A stretch of 64,000 bases of DNA from Flavobacteriales bacterium UBA1494 (GTDB taxonomy: Bacteria; Bacteroidota; Bacteroidia; Flavobacteriales_E; Vicingaceae), in assembly GCA_905182175.1 (NCBI GenBank), contig CAJJAT010000011.1, forward strand, positions 248,001 to 312,000. Reading direction: 5' to 3'. The translations under genes were made by a program, and so were the position numbers. Positions 38,374-46,327 of the stretch are shown here, piece after piece. The notes below the pieces were generated by a model. It made no database searches. It saw only the letters and a list, made by a program, of their open reading frames with translations, and was not told where the DNA came from. Position 1 is the stretch's first letter, and each line of letters starts with the position of its first letter.

Positions 38374-38592
38374 ATGAATTTGGGAAAGTTTGAAATTAGA
38401 ACTAAAAAATTTTCTGTTGCAGTAATTAGACTTTCAAGTTCACTGCGTAATTCTCAAGAAGCTAGAGTCCTAAGAAATCACTTATCAAAATAGGCGAATA
38501 GTGTAGGAGTAAATTACAGCGAACCCAACCGTTCTAGAAGTAACAGTGACTTTAAACATAAAATTAAAATCTGCGAAAGTGCCCTTCGATAA
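38374..38592 (+). pseudogene. Four-helix bundle protein (23S rRNA intervening-sequence family), stopped and truncated
   Basis: From the ATG at 38374 the frame reads MNLGKFEIRTKKFSVAVIRL, then NSQEARVLRNHLSK, an in-frame TAG at 38491-38493, then ANSVGVNYSEPNRSRSNSDF and KHKIKICES. This is the pattern of the four-helix-bundle family often annotated as 23S rRNA-associated, whose usual form has GEARVIxxQLxKSATSVGANYRA and a C-terminal EADE region. The stop replaces a residue in the middle and the last third is missing. A stable product is unlikely. The gene is framed by the repeats at 38216-38340 and 38775-38818. Confidence 0.8.
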
Positions 38593-38670
38593 AATTTTCA
38601 AATACCCTGAGTGTGCGAAGCGCAGCTTTAATTGTGTCAAAGGGCACTTGAGAATCGCTCAGGGAACTTT
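38580..38670. repeat. REP-like element with inverted CCCTGAG/CTCAGGG arms
   Basis: GCCCTTCGAT and CCCTGAGTGTGCGAAGCGC on the left face TGTCAAAGGGC and GAATCGCTCAGGG on the right. This is a degenerate form of the short GTCGAAGGG/CTCAGGG palindromes common between genes in Bacteroidota. Confidence 0.5.
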
Positions 38671-38820
38671 TACAAAACATCCTCACTGCAATACGTGCAA
38701 AATGAAATTAAAATAATGAAACGCTCAACCCTAAATATTTTATTATCAAGCCTCTGTAGGCAGATTTCAACTTCAAGTACTCTCAATTCTAAGGGCTTGC
38801 TAACTCTAAGTACTTCCTAA

Positions 38821-39507
38821 ATGAATATAGTTGTAATTATTCCCGCATTTAATGAGGAAAATGCTGTCGGAAAAGTAGTTGCTGACATACCTAAGCAATT
38901 GATTAGCGAAGTAATTGTAGTGAACAATAATTCGACCGACAAAACGTCTGAAGCTGCAAAGGCCGAAGGTGCTACTGTGCTTTTTGAAGTAACAAAAGGC
39001 TACGGAAAAGCTTGCTTAAAAGGGATGGACTATCTAAAAACTACAAGAAAAAAACCAACCGACATTGTTGTTTTCTTGGATGCAGATTACTCTGATTACC
39101 CAGAACAAATGATTGAGATGGTACAGCCCATTCGAGAAAATAAAGCAGACATGGTTATTGGTTCTAGGGCATTGGGTGAACGAGAAGGCGGCTCGATGAC
39201 AGTGCCACAAGTTTTTGGAAATTGGCTTGCAACTAGTTTAATGCATCTGTTTTATGGGCATAAATTCACCGACTTAGGCCCTTTTAGAGCGATTCGGTAC
39301 TCGAGTCTTTTAGCGTTAGATATGCAAGACACCACGTATGGCTGGACAGTTGAAATGCAAGTAAAAGCGTTGAAACAAAAATTACGTTGCGAAGAAATGC
39401 CAGTTGATTACAGGAATCGGATTGGTTTTTCCAAGATTAGTGGCACCGTAAAGGGTACTATTCTCGCAGGATATAAAATCATAACCACCATTTTTAAATA
39501 CCTTTGA
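38821..39507 (+). CDS. Family 2 glycosyltransferase, dolichyl-phosphate-mannose-synthase-like
   Basis: The 228-residue soluble protein has the GT-A start VVIIPAFNEENAVGKVV, VVNNNSTDKTSEAA, GYGKACLKGMDYL, the DxD-type FLDADYSDYPEQM, and TYGWTVEMQVKAL in the acceptor region. It lacks C-terminal membrane helices. It probably passes a sugar from a nucleotide donor to polyprenyl phosphate, which would supply the GT-C-type membrane enzyme two genes downstream (inference). It is the first of three consecutive glycosyltransferases. Confidence 0.88.
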   Translation: MNIVVIIPAFNEENAVGKVVADIPKQLISEVIVVNNNSTDKTSEAAKAEGATVLFEVTKGYGKACLKGMDYLKTTRKKPTDIVVFLDADYSDYPEQMIEMVQPIRENKADMVIGSRALGEREGGSMTVPQVFGNWLATSLMHLFYGHKFTDLGPFRAIRYSSLLALDMQDTTYGWTVEMQVKALKQKLRCEEMPVDYRNRIGFSKISGTVKGTILAGYKIITTIFKYL

Positions 39508-39523
39508 CTTCTCTTACTTCGCA

Positions 39524-41005
39524 ATGGAACTAATCCCCATCATAATTTACGGAATAGCACTGCTATTTATCTTTTGTTATAGCCTGATTCAAATTCAGTT
39601 AGTAATAAAATACAAGCGTTACCAGAAGCAGCAAAAACTACGCTTAGCGGAACATTCTGACGTTAATTTTGAGCCAACTGTTACCATTCAGTTGCCCCTT
39701 TTCAACGAAAAATACGTTACTGAGCGATTAATTGATTGCATTGCAGTATTAGATTACCCAAATGGGAAATTAGAAATTCAAGTTTTAGATGACTCTACGG
39801 ATGAAACGGTAGAAATTACTAAGAGTAAAGTAGAAGAAATTAGAAAAACAGGAATTGACATCGTGTACATTCACAGAACTGACCGTGGCGGATATAAAGC
39901 AGGAGCTTTAGCGGAAGGGACAAAAATTGCAAAGGGAGAATTTATTGCTATTTTCGATGCTGATTTTTTGCCTGAAAAAGATTTCATTCAGCGAATGGTT
40001 CAGCCATTTCAGAATGAAAAAGTAGGTATGGTTCAGAGCCGATGGGAGCACATTAACGAACGTTATTCTTTACTTACCAAACTGCAGGCTTTTGGCTTGG
40101 ACGCGCACTTTTCAGTGGAGCAAGGCGGCAGAAATGCAGGCCATCATTTCATAAATTTTAACGGAACAGCGGGCATTTGGCGTAAAGCCGCAATTGAAAA
40201 TGCTGGTGGTTGGCAGTCAGATACCCTAACTGAAGATTTAGACCTCAGTTACCGAGCACAATTAAAAGGTTGGCAATTTATTTTCTTGGAAGAAGTTGGG
40301 GCCCCAGCAGAGTTACCAGCAGTGATGAATGCCCTAAAAACACAACAATTCAGATGGAATAAAGGAGCAGCAGAATGTGTCCGTAAAAACTTAGGTAGAG
40401 TTCTTCGAGCGGAAGATATTGGATTTGGGACCAAAATGAACGCTATTTTTCACTTAATGAATTCGGCTATATTTATTTGCATTGTTATTTTAGCTTTATT
40501 AAGTATTCCTATGCTGAGCATTAAAAACAACTTTGAAGAATACAAAACACTCTTCTTGGTAGCCAGTTCATTCTTAATAACACTTCCTATTTTAGCGTTA
40601 TTTTACTGGACTTCTATGTCGCGAAATTACACCTCGAAAATAAAAGCATTCTTTCACTTCGCTTTTCTGTTCCCTATGTTTTTAACAGTTTCAATGGGAC
40701 TTTCATTACACAATGCTATGGCAGTTTTGGAAGGCTATATTGGAAAAAAATCAGCTTTTATACGAACACCAAAGTTCAATTTAAGCAACGATAAAAGTAA
40801 AAAGTGGGGTACTAACGTTTACTTGAAAAGAAAAATCAATCCCATCACCATTTTAGAAGTGTTATTCGCCGCCTACTTCTTTTGCGGAATCTTATTGGGT
40901 GTTCATTATGAGGATTACGGTTTAATGCCCTTTCATGTAATGTTGTTTTTAGGATTTGGCTATGTTTCGTTTTATTCGATTAGCCATTCGTTTAAAACAG
41001 AGTAG
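39524..41005 (+). CDS. Membrane family 2 glycosyltransferase, cellulose-synthase-like
   Basis: One N-terminal membrane segment, a GT2 catalytic domain with IQLPLFNEKYVTERL, QVLDDSTDET, FDADFLPEKDF, TLTEDLDLSYRAQL and the processivity-type QQFRWNKG, then four to five C-terminal membrane segments; 493 residues. The D, DxD, TED and Q(Q/R)xRW set marks a processive or glucomannan-synthase-like enzyme. No PilZ domain or BcsB partner is seen. The product is unknown. Confidence 0.9.
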   Translation: MELIPIIIYGIALLFIFCYSLIQIQLVIKYKRYQKQQKLRLAEHSDVNFEPTVTIQLPLFNEKYVTERLIDCIAVLDYPNGKLEIQVLDDSTDETVEITKSKVEEIRKTGIDIVYIHRTDRGGYKAGALAEGTKIAKGEFIAIFDADFLPEKDFIQRMVQPFQNEKVGMVQSRWEHINERYSLLTKLQAFGLDAHFSVEQGGRNAGHHFINFNGTAGIWRKAAIENAGGWQSDTLTEDLDLSYRAQLKGWQFIFLEEVGAPAELPAVMNALKTQQFRWNKGAAECVRKNLGRVLRAEDIGFGTKMNAIFHLMNSAIFICIVILALLSIPMLSIKNNFEEYKTLFLVASSFLITLPILALFYWTSMSRNYTSKIKAFFHFAFLFPMFLTVSMGLSLHNAMAVLEGYIGKKSAFIRTPKFNLSNDKSKKWGTNVYLKRKINPITILEVLFAAYFFCGILLGVHYEDYGLMPFHVMLFLGFGYVSFYSISHSFKTE

Positions 41006-41129
41006 TTTTCAATAACACCAGAGTTGTCATATTGAACAATAATCGAAATACTACAACTCTTGTCGAAATCATGTCGAAACAATTTCCCCCTTATAATTTA
41101 TACGAACTGAATCAAGGGATATGTTCAAA

Positions 41130-41168
41130 CGTCACTGCGAGCAAAGAGAAACGGAGAGAAGCAATCTT
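41130..41168. repeat. REP-like element GTCACTGCGAGC...GAAGCAATCT
   Basis: GTCACTGCGAGCAAAGAG followed by ACGGAGAGAAGCAATCTTGC is a diverged copy of the widespread short palindromic repeat of the GTCATTGCGAGG...GAAGCAATCT type. It sits between two glycosyltransferase genes. Confidence 0.5.
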
Positions 41169-41221
41169 GCTAATTATTTAGGAAAGAACACTAATTTTAA
41201 ACTCAGCCATAACAAGTATAA

Positions 41222-42544
41222 ATGCAGTTCAACAGCACCATTTTTAGCAAAACCACATTCGCCCAAAGTGCCGCTGTCGCTTGTTTTTTATATGTTGGTT
41301 ATGAGCTAAATCGAGAAAATTTTTATGCGTTACTCGGTTGTTTTGGCATTTTATTTTCTGCTTATTACTTTTTAGTGAAAAATGCCAAAACCGAATCCTT
41401 GAATCAGCTTTTGGTTATCGGTGTACTTTTTAGACTTTTCTTCCTCTTTTCTATTCCAACCCTTTCCGACGATTATCTTCGCTTCATTTGGGACGGGCAA
41501 CTACTAGCAAACGGCATCAACCCTTTCGATTATTTGCCTACCGAAGTCACCATAGACTTCCCAAATAAAGCCGAATTGTTGGCAGACATGAACAGCTCCA
41601 ATTATTACACCGTTTATCCTCCCATTGCTCAAACCATATATTTTTTAAGTGCTTGGCTTTCGCCTAACTCCATTTTTGGAAGCATCCTCGTAATGCGCAG
41701 TATTCTATTTGCAGCAGAAATCGGAATCATTGTCCTACTCCCTAAACTACTCCGACTAATCAACATGAACCCAAGCAATAGTTTGTGGTACGTTTTAAAT
41801 CCCTTGGTTATTATAGAGCTAACGGGAAACTTACACTTCGAAGGAATGGTTCTTTTCTTTTTTCTATTGGCGGTGTATTTGTTAGCGCTTAACAAAGAAA
41901 AATTGAGCGCCGTTGCCTGGGCCTTTGCTGCAGCCACTAAGTTAATTCCCATTTTCTTTTTGCCCCTTATTTTAAGAAAGCTCAGCCTAAAAAATGCCGC
42001 TGCTTTTTACCTCATTTTTGGAGTAACCTTCATCGGCCTTTGGATTCCTTTCTGCAATTCAACACTGCTGCCCCACTTCTTAGAAAGCGTGAGCTTGTAT
42101 TCCAAAACCTTTGAGTTTAACGCCAGTGTGTATTACCTCGTTCGCGCTATTGGCTATCAAGTAATGGACTACAACATCATACAAACCGCAGGGCCTTGGT
42201 TGGCACGAATAGCCTATGTTGGTATTTTAGTGCTACTACTTAAAAAGAAAATCATCTCTTGGCAAGGCTTTTTTACGGCCTTATTGTTTGCCCTAAGTTG
42301 GTATTATTTACTAGCGCTTATTGTTCACCCATGGTACAGCATAACCTTTGTTTTTCTTGCTGTTTTTACTCGTTTTCGTTTTCCTATGGTTTGGTCATTT
42401 TTAGCTGTTTTGTCCTATTGGGCCTATTCTAATCCAGCTTTTCAAGAAAACTTTTGGCTAGTTGGAATAGAGTATACAGCAGTGATTGGTTTTATGGTTT
42501 GGGAGCTTCTGATAACGCGAGGAGAGAAATTGAAATTTATTTAA
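41222..42544 (+). CDS. Multispanning GT-C-type glycosyltransferase
   Basis: The 440-residue protein has about eleven membrane segments. An acidic pair in the first outer loop (PTLSDDYLRFIWDGQL) and the following NGINPFDYLP and YYTVYPPIAQTIYFLSAW segments are typical of GT-C enzymes of the DUF2029/mannosyltransferase type that use polyprenyl-phosphate sugars. It would act on the outer face of the inner membrane using donor made by the gene at 38821 (inference). Confidence 0.82.
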   Translation: MQFNSTIFSKTTFAQSAAVACFLYVGYELNRENFYALLGCFGILFSAYYFLVKNAKTESLNQLLVIGVLFRLFFLFSIPTLSDDYLRFIWDGQLLANGINPFDYLPTEVTIDFPNKAELLADMNSSNYYTVYPPIAQTIYFLSAWLSPNSIFGSILVMRSILFAAEIGIIVLLPKLLRLINMNPSNSLWYVLNPLVIIELTGNLHFEGMVLFFFLLAVYLLALNKEKLSAVAWAFAAATKLIPIFFLPLILRKLSLKNAAAFYLIFGVTFIGLWIPFCNSTLLPHFLESVSLYSKTFEFNASVYYLVRAIGYQVMDYNIIQTAGPWLARIAYVGILVLLLKKKIISWQGFFTALLFALSWYYLLALIVHPWYSITFVFLAVFTRFRFPMVWSFLAVLSYWAYSNPAFQENFWLVGIEYTAVIGFMVWELLITRGEKLKFI

Positions 42545-42611
42545 CTGATTATCAAGGATTAGAGGGATTGTTTGGTATTTTTAATACTACTTATAAAATA
42601 ATGAGAGATTG

Positions 42612-42704
42612 GATAAACGATTAACAGTAATAGACTTTTTCTGTGGTGCAGGTGGATTCTCAGAAGGGTTCCGGCAAATGGGATTTAAAATAATCCAAGG
42701 TTAA
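42612..42704 (+). pseudogene. 5' stub of a C5-cytosine DNA methyltransferase
   Basis: Reading TTAACAGTAATAGAC from 42621 gives [20 protein letters not shown] then GFKIIQG and a TAA at 42702. This is the N-terminal motif I (FxGxGG) of C5 DNA methyltransferases, and it is almost invariant in that family. Everything downstream, including the catalytic PC motif, is missing, and the usual start is lost (a stop lies a few codons upstream, ATG at 42601 is in another frame). The stub ends six bases before the end of the HNH nuclease gene on the other strand. Confidence 0.8.
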
Positions 42705-42709
42705 TGCTA

Positions 42710-43672
42710 TCAACTCAACCCAAACCTCTCCCGATGCTTCTTAAAATTTTCCAGAGAAGGGTAACTTTCTGTTGAGGCGGGCAAATGAATGCGCTTTTGC
42801 TCAAACTGAGAGACGTTATAACTTGAATTTGTTGACTCCACGAAGTTCTTGCTCAATAACACTTCGTAATTGTCGGAAATGGCAATTAAACCCCTATCAA
42901 AAGCTCTGTGTAAATTCGGACAAAGTGCAATTCCGTTACTCAGTGTGTCGTCATAAGCTTCAGAAAATGGAACAATGTGGCAAGCATCAACCATAGAAAC
43001 GTTGAAGGTAGCATCAATTCTTAAACCGGAAATAGCGCAGGTGTTATTATAGAGTTTGGGAATTTCTCGTTTAAAAATTCCCCCGCGAACAAACACTTCC
43101 TCTTGAAAAGCATTTTCATCGAGTTGAGATTTTAAATCTAGAATCTTTTTCCTGTAAATTTCTGAACTATCGTTTAAAATAATAGCTGGTGGCAAATCAT
43201 CTTCATCGTTGTAAAATCCGGTTGCCGCTTGGGGAAAGTATTTTTCAAGCAATGCTATTTTCAATACATCTCTGCCTTCAGCGGTGATTAAAATTTCTGT
43301 CAACTCCTTGTCCAATTTTGCCGAGCGTATTGCAGTAGTTAAGTTTTTGAAGCTTCGCATCGAACTTTTCGATTGCACCCATTTTTCATAACCCTCTACT
43401 GGCATTAAACTCCAAAAAGGTTCTGAATGCATATGATAAAAAGGCAACGCAAAAATTGGATGGTGATTCGTTACTACAATACTATTCCAGTGGCTTTTAA
43501 AAGAGGCGACTAATTCCGGTAGTATTTCAATTTCTGAATTATAATAAATCCCCTTTTCAAACAAACGAATAACGCTCAACAACAATATTGGCTTGTGGGG
43601 AGCTCCACCGTTTTTATTGTCTCTGCGCAAATGCGTAAAGCTGTGAATGTAATAGCTTAGTCTTTCGTTCAT
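42710..43672 (-). CDS. HNH endonuclease, likely restriction enzyme
   Basis: From the ATG at 43672 the protein has 320 residues. The N-terminal part contains GGAPHKPILLLSVIRLFEKG, a motif shared with a family of putative restriction nucleases, and the C-terminal part has an HNH domain: CAISGLRID, DACHIVPFSEAYDDTLSNG, and CPNLHRAFDRGLIAI (the H, N and H ligands are all present). It faces a stub of a C5 methyltransferase, which suggests a former restriction-modification pair. The frame is open and the motifs intact. Confidence 0.82.
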   Translation of the reverse strand: MNERLSYYIHSFTHLRRDNKNGGAPHKPILLLSVIRLFEKGIYYNSEIEILPELVASFKSHWNSIVVTNHHPIFALPFYHMHSEPFWSLMPVEGYEKWVQSKSSMRSFKNLTTAIRSAKLDKELTEILITAEGRDVLKIALLEKYFPQAATGFYNDEDDLPPAIILNDSSEIYRKKILDLKSQLDENAFQEEVFVRGGIFKREIPKLYNNTCAISGLRIDATFNVSMVDACHIVPFSEAYDDTLSNGIALCPNLHRAFDRGLIAISDNYEVLLSKNFVESTNSSYNVSQFEQKRIHLPASTESYPSLENFKKHRERFGLS

Positions 43673-43771
43673 ACTTCTCAATCAACCTGCAAATTAATCA
43701 TAAAAAAAGTTCAACAACTTCCCAAAAAACATGCTATTTCCCTTTCCCAATAATCTAACTATCTTTAACCC

Positions 43772-43969
43772 ATGACACTCGGCAAACTACTTTACATACT
43801 AGGCATCATTCTAATTATTTATGGCCTGATAAGCGGCATTAATTTTTACATGAAAATTGACGACATGGGCAGAAGCTCAGACTTTTCTTACTCCCTAAAC
43901 ATTGGAAAAATAATTGCCGGTGCACTGTTGGTATATTTTGGCAACAAAATGAAGGCGAAAGAAGCTTAA
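43772..43969 (+). CDS. Small two-segment membrane protein
   Basis: A 65-residue frame with two hydrophobic segments (KLLYILGIILIIYGLISGI and IGKIIAGALLVYFGN) and a charged tail (KMKAKEA). The composition is convincing for a small inner-membrane protein. No family recognised. A broken lipoprotein gene follows immediately. Confidence 0.55.
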   Translation: MTLGKLLYILGIILIIYGLISGINFYMKIDDMGRSSDFSYSLNIGKIIAGALLVYFGNKMKAKEA

Positions 43970-44174
43970 AAATTTTAGTAACATCGGTTCTACTTGTTTT
44001 GCTGCTTTTCTCTTGCAAAGAAACAGATGACGGGCCAATAGAGATTCTTGTTATGACCCATCTATTGTTCACCATAATGCCTGTGTTCAAGAATGCTCAG
44101 GCATGACAGGGTGAGATGGTAAATTCTATTGTAATGAGTGTATTGCATCAAGTGTTGGGATTCGTCCGAAATAA
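43966..44174 (+). pseudogene. Small cysteine-rich lipoprotein, Kazal-like, broken
   Basis: A lipoprotein signal VLLVLLLFSC followed by KETDDGP lacks a start codon. After a one-base shift near 44050 the reading continues CYDPSIVHHNACVQECSGMT, a TGA, then DGKFYCNECIASSVGI and a stop at 44172. The cysteine spacing with DGxxYxNxC recalls Kazal-type inhibitor domains found in small Bacteroidota lipoproteins, but the assignment is weak. Confidence 0.5.
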
Positions 44175-44285
44175 GTTTTAAAAATCAATTCTAAGTTTGA
44201 TATTTACATCCCGGCCGGAAGCAAACAATTCGCTTCATTTTTCTGTTTGGGTTTTTGTAATTTCAACACTCCTATCTTAACATTC

Positions 44286-45221
44286 ATGGATCAACTAACC
44301 CATTGCCCTGCTTGCAATTCTAATGCTTTTGCCTCCTTTATTACCACATCGGCGCAAATGCATACTAGCAAAGAGTCGTTTAACTTCGATCAATGCAACA
44401 ATTGTCAATTGGTGTTCTTAAATCCAAGAGTTCCGCTAAATGAACTAAAAAATTACTACACCGCTCACTACTTGCCGTATAGAGGGTCAGAAGCCTGGGG
44501 AAAATACGAGCACTTTGTAAAAGATAGTCAGCAAAAATTGGATTTAAAACGTGTACAACGCGTAAAAGAGTGGCATAAAACAACTGCCGACACGTTAGTA
44601 CTCGATGTTGGCTGCGGAAAACCGACTTTCTTAAAAGCATGTAAAACGGAGCTAAAATGCAATACCATAGGTATCGATTTTAGTAATGAAGGGTGGAACA
44701 ATTCAACAGAAAATTATGAAGGATTGGATTTACAAGTTGCTGAAATAAAAGATTTACCGTTGGATTTACACCCAGATGTAATTACCATGTGGCATTACCT
44801 GGAACACGATTATACACCACAAGAGAATTTACGATCTCTGAAATCAATCTCTAAACCTTCTACTGCACTAATTATAGAAATTCCCAACTTTGACTCTAGT
44901 AGCAGAAAAGAGTTTGGTGCAGATTGGGCCGGGTGGCACACTCCTCGCCACACTTCTTTATTTTCTCCAAACAATGCAGAACTGCTGCTTAAAAACAGTG
45001 GTTGGGAAGTTTCTAAAATTCTAACTTACGGAACAATGGATCCTTACCTGCTATATTGGATGAGTAGAATGGAACAAAAAGGAATTGCTTGGGATAAAAA
45101 CATGGAAGATGAGTTTTGGGACTTTACTAGAGGAATGTTACGCTTTTTACCAAAAAAGTGGAATGAAAAGAATTCTTCTTTGGGCATTATGACCGTTATT
45201 GCCACCCCAATCAAAAATTAA
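44286..45221 (+). CDS. Class I SAM-dependent methyltransferase with N-terminal zinc ribbon
   Basis: From the ATG at 44286 the protein has 311 residues. Four cysteines (CPACNSNAF ... DQCNNCQLVF) make a zinc ribbon at residues about 6-50. The methyltransferase domain follows with LVLDVGCGKPTFLKACK (SAM-binding motif I), DVITMWHYLEHDY and AGWHTPRHTSLFSP. This architecture is common in enzymes acting on sugars or cell-surface precursors. The ATG at 44247 is possible but adds a hydrophobic non-homologous leader. Its end overlaps the convergent CrtA-like gene by four bases. Confidence 0.85.
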   Translation: MDQLTHCPACNSNAFASFITTSAQMHTSKESFNFDQCNNCQLVFLNPRVPLNELKNYYTAHYLPYRGSEAWGKYEHFVKDSQQKLDLKRVQRVKEWHKTTADTLVLDVGCGKPTFLKACKTELKCNTIGIDFSNEGWNNSTENYEGLDLQVAEIKDLPLDLHPDVITMWHYLEHDYTPQENLRSLKSISKPSTALIIEIPNFDSSSRKEFGADWAGWHTPRHTSLFSPNNAELLLKNSGWEVSKILTYGTMDPYLLYWMSRMEQKGIAWDKNMEDEFWDFTRGMLRFLPKKWNEKNSSLGIMTVIATPIKN

Positions 45222-45922
45222 TCAAACGACAATAATTTCTTTCCTTCCCAAGTTCCGGTGGACTTATACGGATGAAACCGAGCGAATAGCTCCTCTTTGT
45301 ACCACTCATTCTTGCGGGTTCTCCGAATCGCTTCTTTGTGCTGTTTACTGTTGTAAGCAAACTTTTTAACCGATTCAAAGTCTTTCCAAAGACTAAATGT
45401 AGCCATCTGAACTACAGGAATTTCTCCCACCCCTTTGGTATAAATCAATCCTTCATTTCCCGCCAATGCCTCTTGTGAGGTAGGTACATATTTCCAAAAC
45501 CGCAGCAACCAGTTTAGCTTTATGGTTGCTCTTGTAATCACCGCTATTGGTCTAGTAGCATCTAAATCAGTCCCCTTTTCAAAGGGTGTTTTATTTACCC
45601 AAGTACCTCCAGCCGATATGTTTTTCATGTAAAGCGTCGATAGCTCAGCGCTATTATTTTTGTATTGCTGCACCAAGTCCGAAAAAGAGAAGAACTCTTG
45701 CGCAGCTGCTTCAGAATCCCAAACTTGGAGTAAGCAGTAAACCGACCAATCTGGCAATGGATTAAATCCCAAACCTTTTCCGCTTCCTAATAGACGGTAA
45801 AAAGATTGCCCTTCTACTTTTGACAAGTCTTTGTGCGCAAATTGCATCATTTTGAAGCCCCAGAGTTTTGTTTTAAACGTGGTGTACTTAAAAAATGAAA
45901 TGGTTGTAATTTGCTCACTCAT
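45218..45922 (-). CDS. CrtA-like (spheroidene monooxygenase family) protein
   Basis: The 234-residue protein has the family pattern: LLGSGKGLGFNPLPDWSVYC near residue 46, then AVITRATIKLNWLLRFWKYV, EGLIYTKGVGEIPVVQMATF and FAYNSKQHKEAIRRTRKNEW near the end. Characterised CrtA enzymes oxidise carotenoids and carry heme; members in Bacteroidota are mostly uncharacterised. No other carotenoid gene is in the window. It is divergent from hemL, with the region 45923-46327 between. Confidence 0.75.
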   Translation of the reverse strand: MSEQITTISFFKYTTFKTKLWGFKMMQFAHKDLSKVEGQSFYRLLGSGKGLGFNPLPDWSVYCLLQVWDSEAAAQEFFSFSDLVQQYKNNSAELSTLYMKNISAGGTWVNKTPFEKGTDLDATRPIAVITRATIKLNWLLRFWKYVPTSQEALAGNEGLIYTKGVGEIPVVQMATFSLWKDFESVKKFAYNSKQHKEAIRRTRKNEWYKEELFARFHPYKSTGTWEGKKLLSFD

Positions 45923-46327
45923 GCTAACAGTAGAGGATTATTTAATAGTGGTAAGACCAGAATTTTTAGAGGTTTCTTTCTCAGTAAACCACTTCAACAA
46001 GAAGTTGTTGATGTTACAACCTAAAAAACACTTTTTTTCTCGTTTCAGTCGCCCCGCAGTAAACTTACTCTGGTTATTTAAAAGAAAGTCTGGTTTCAGG
46101 TGAGTAAAGTGACTCAAAGAAACCTATCCGTTTAAACTTCGATACAATTTTTTTGTTATTGAAAAGAGGAACGGAAAGTGAAACGTCTCGGTCATCTTTA
46201 GTTAGTCGTGCTGATTGCCGAACATTGAGAGGTATATCGAATCACAGACAAACTTTCCATCTCAATTATTCATCTCCTTTTATTAATAAATCAAGCCGCA
46301 AGCCGTACTTTTGTAAAAAATTTTTTT
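45923..46327. other. Intergenic region upstream of hemL
   Basis: About 400 bases without a supportable gene. It contains a short inverted repeat (CAACAAGAAGTTGTTG, about 45999-46014) and, near 46165, GAGGAACGGAAAGTGAAACG which may be a diverged REP-like fragment. The hemL -7 box is at its right end. Confidence 0.4.
46306..46313 (+). promoter_or_regulatory. -7 promoter box TACTTTTG for hemL
   Basis: TACTTTTG fits TAnnTTTG, 15 bases before the ATG at 46328; leader of about 9 bases. Confidence 0.5.
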
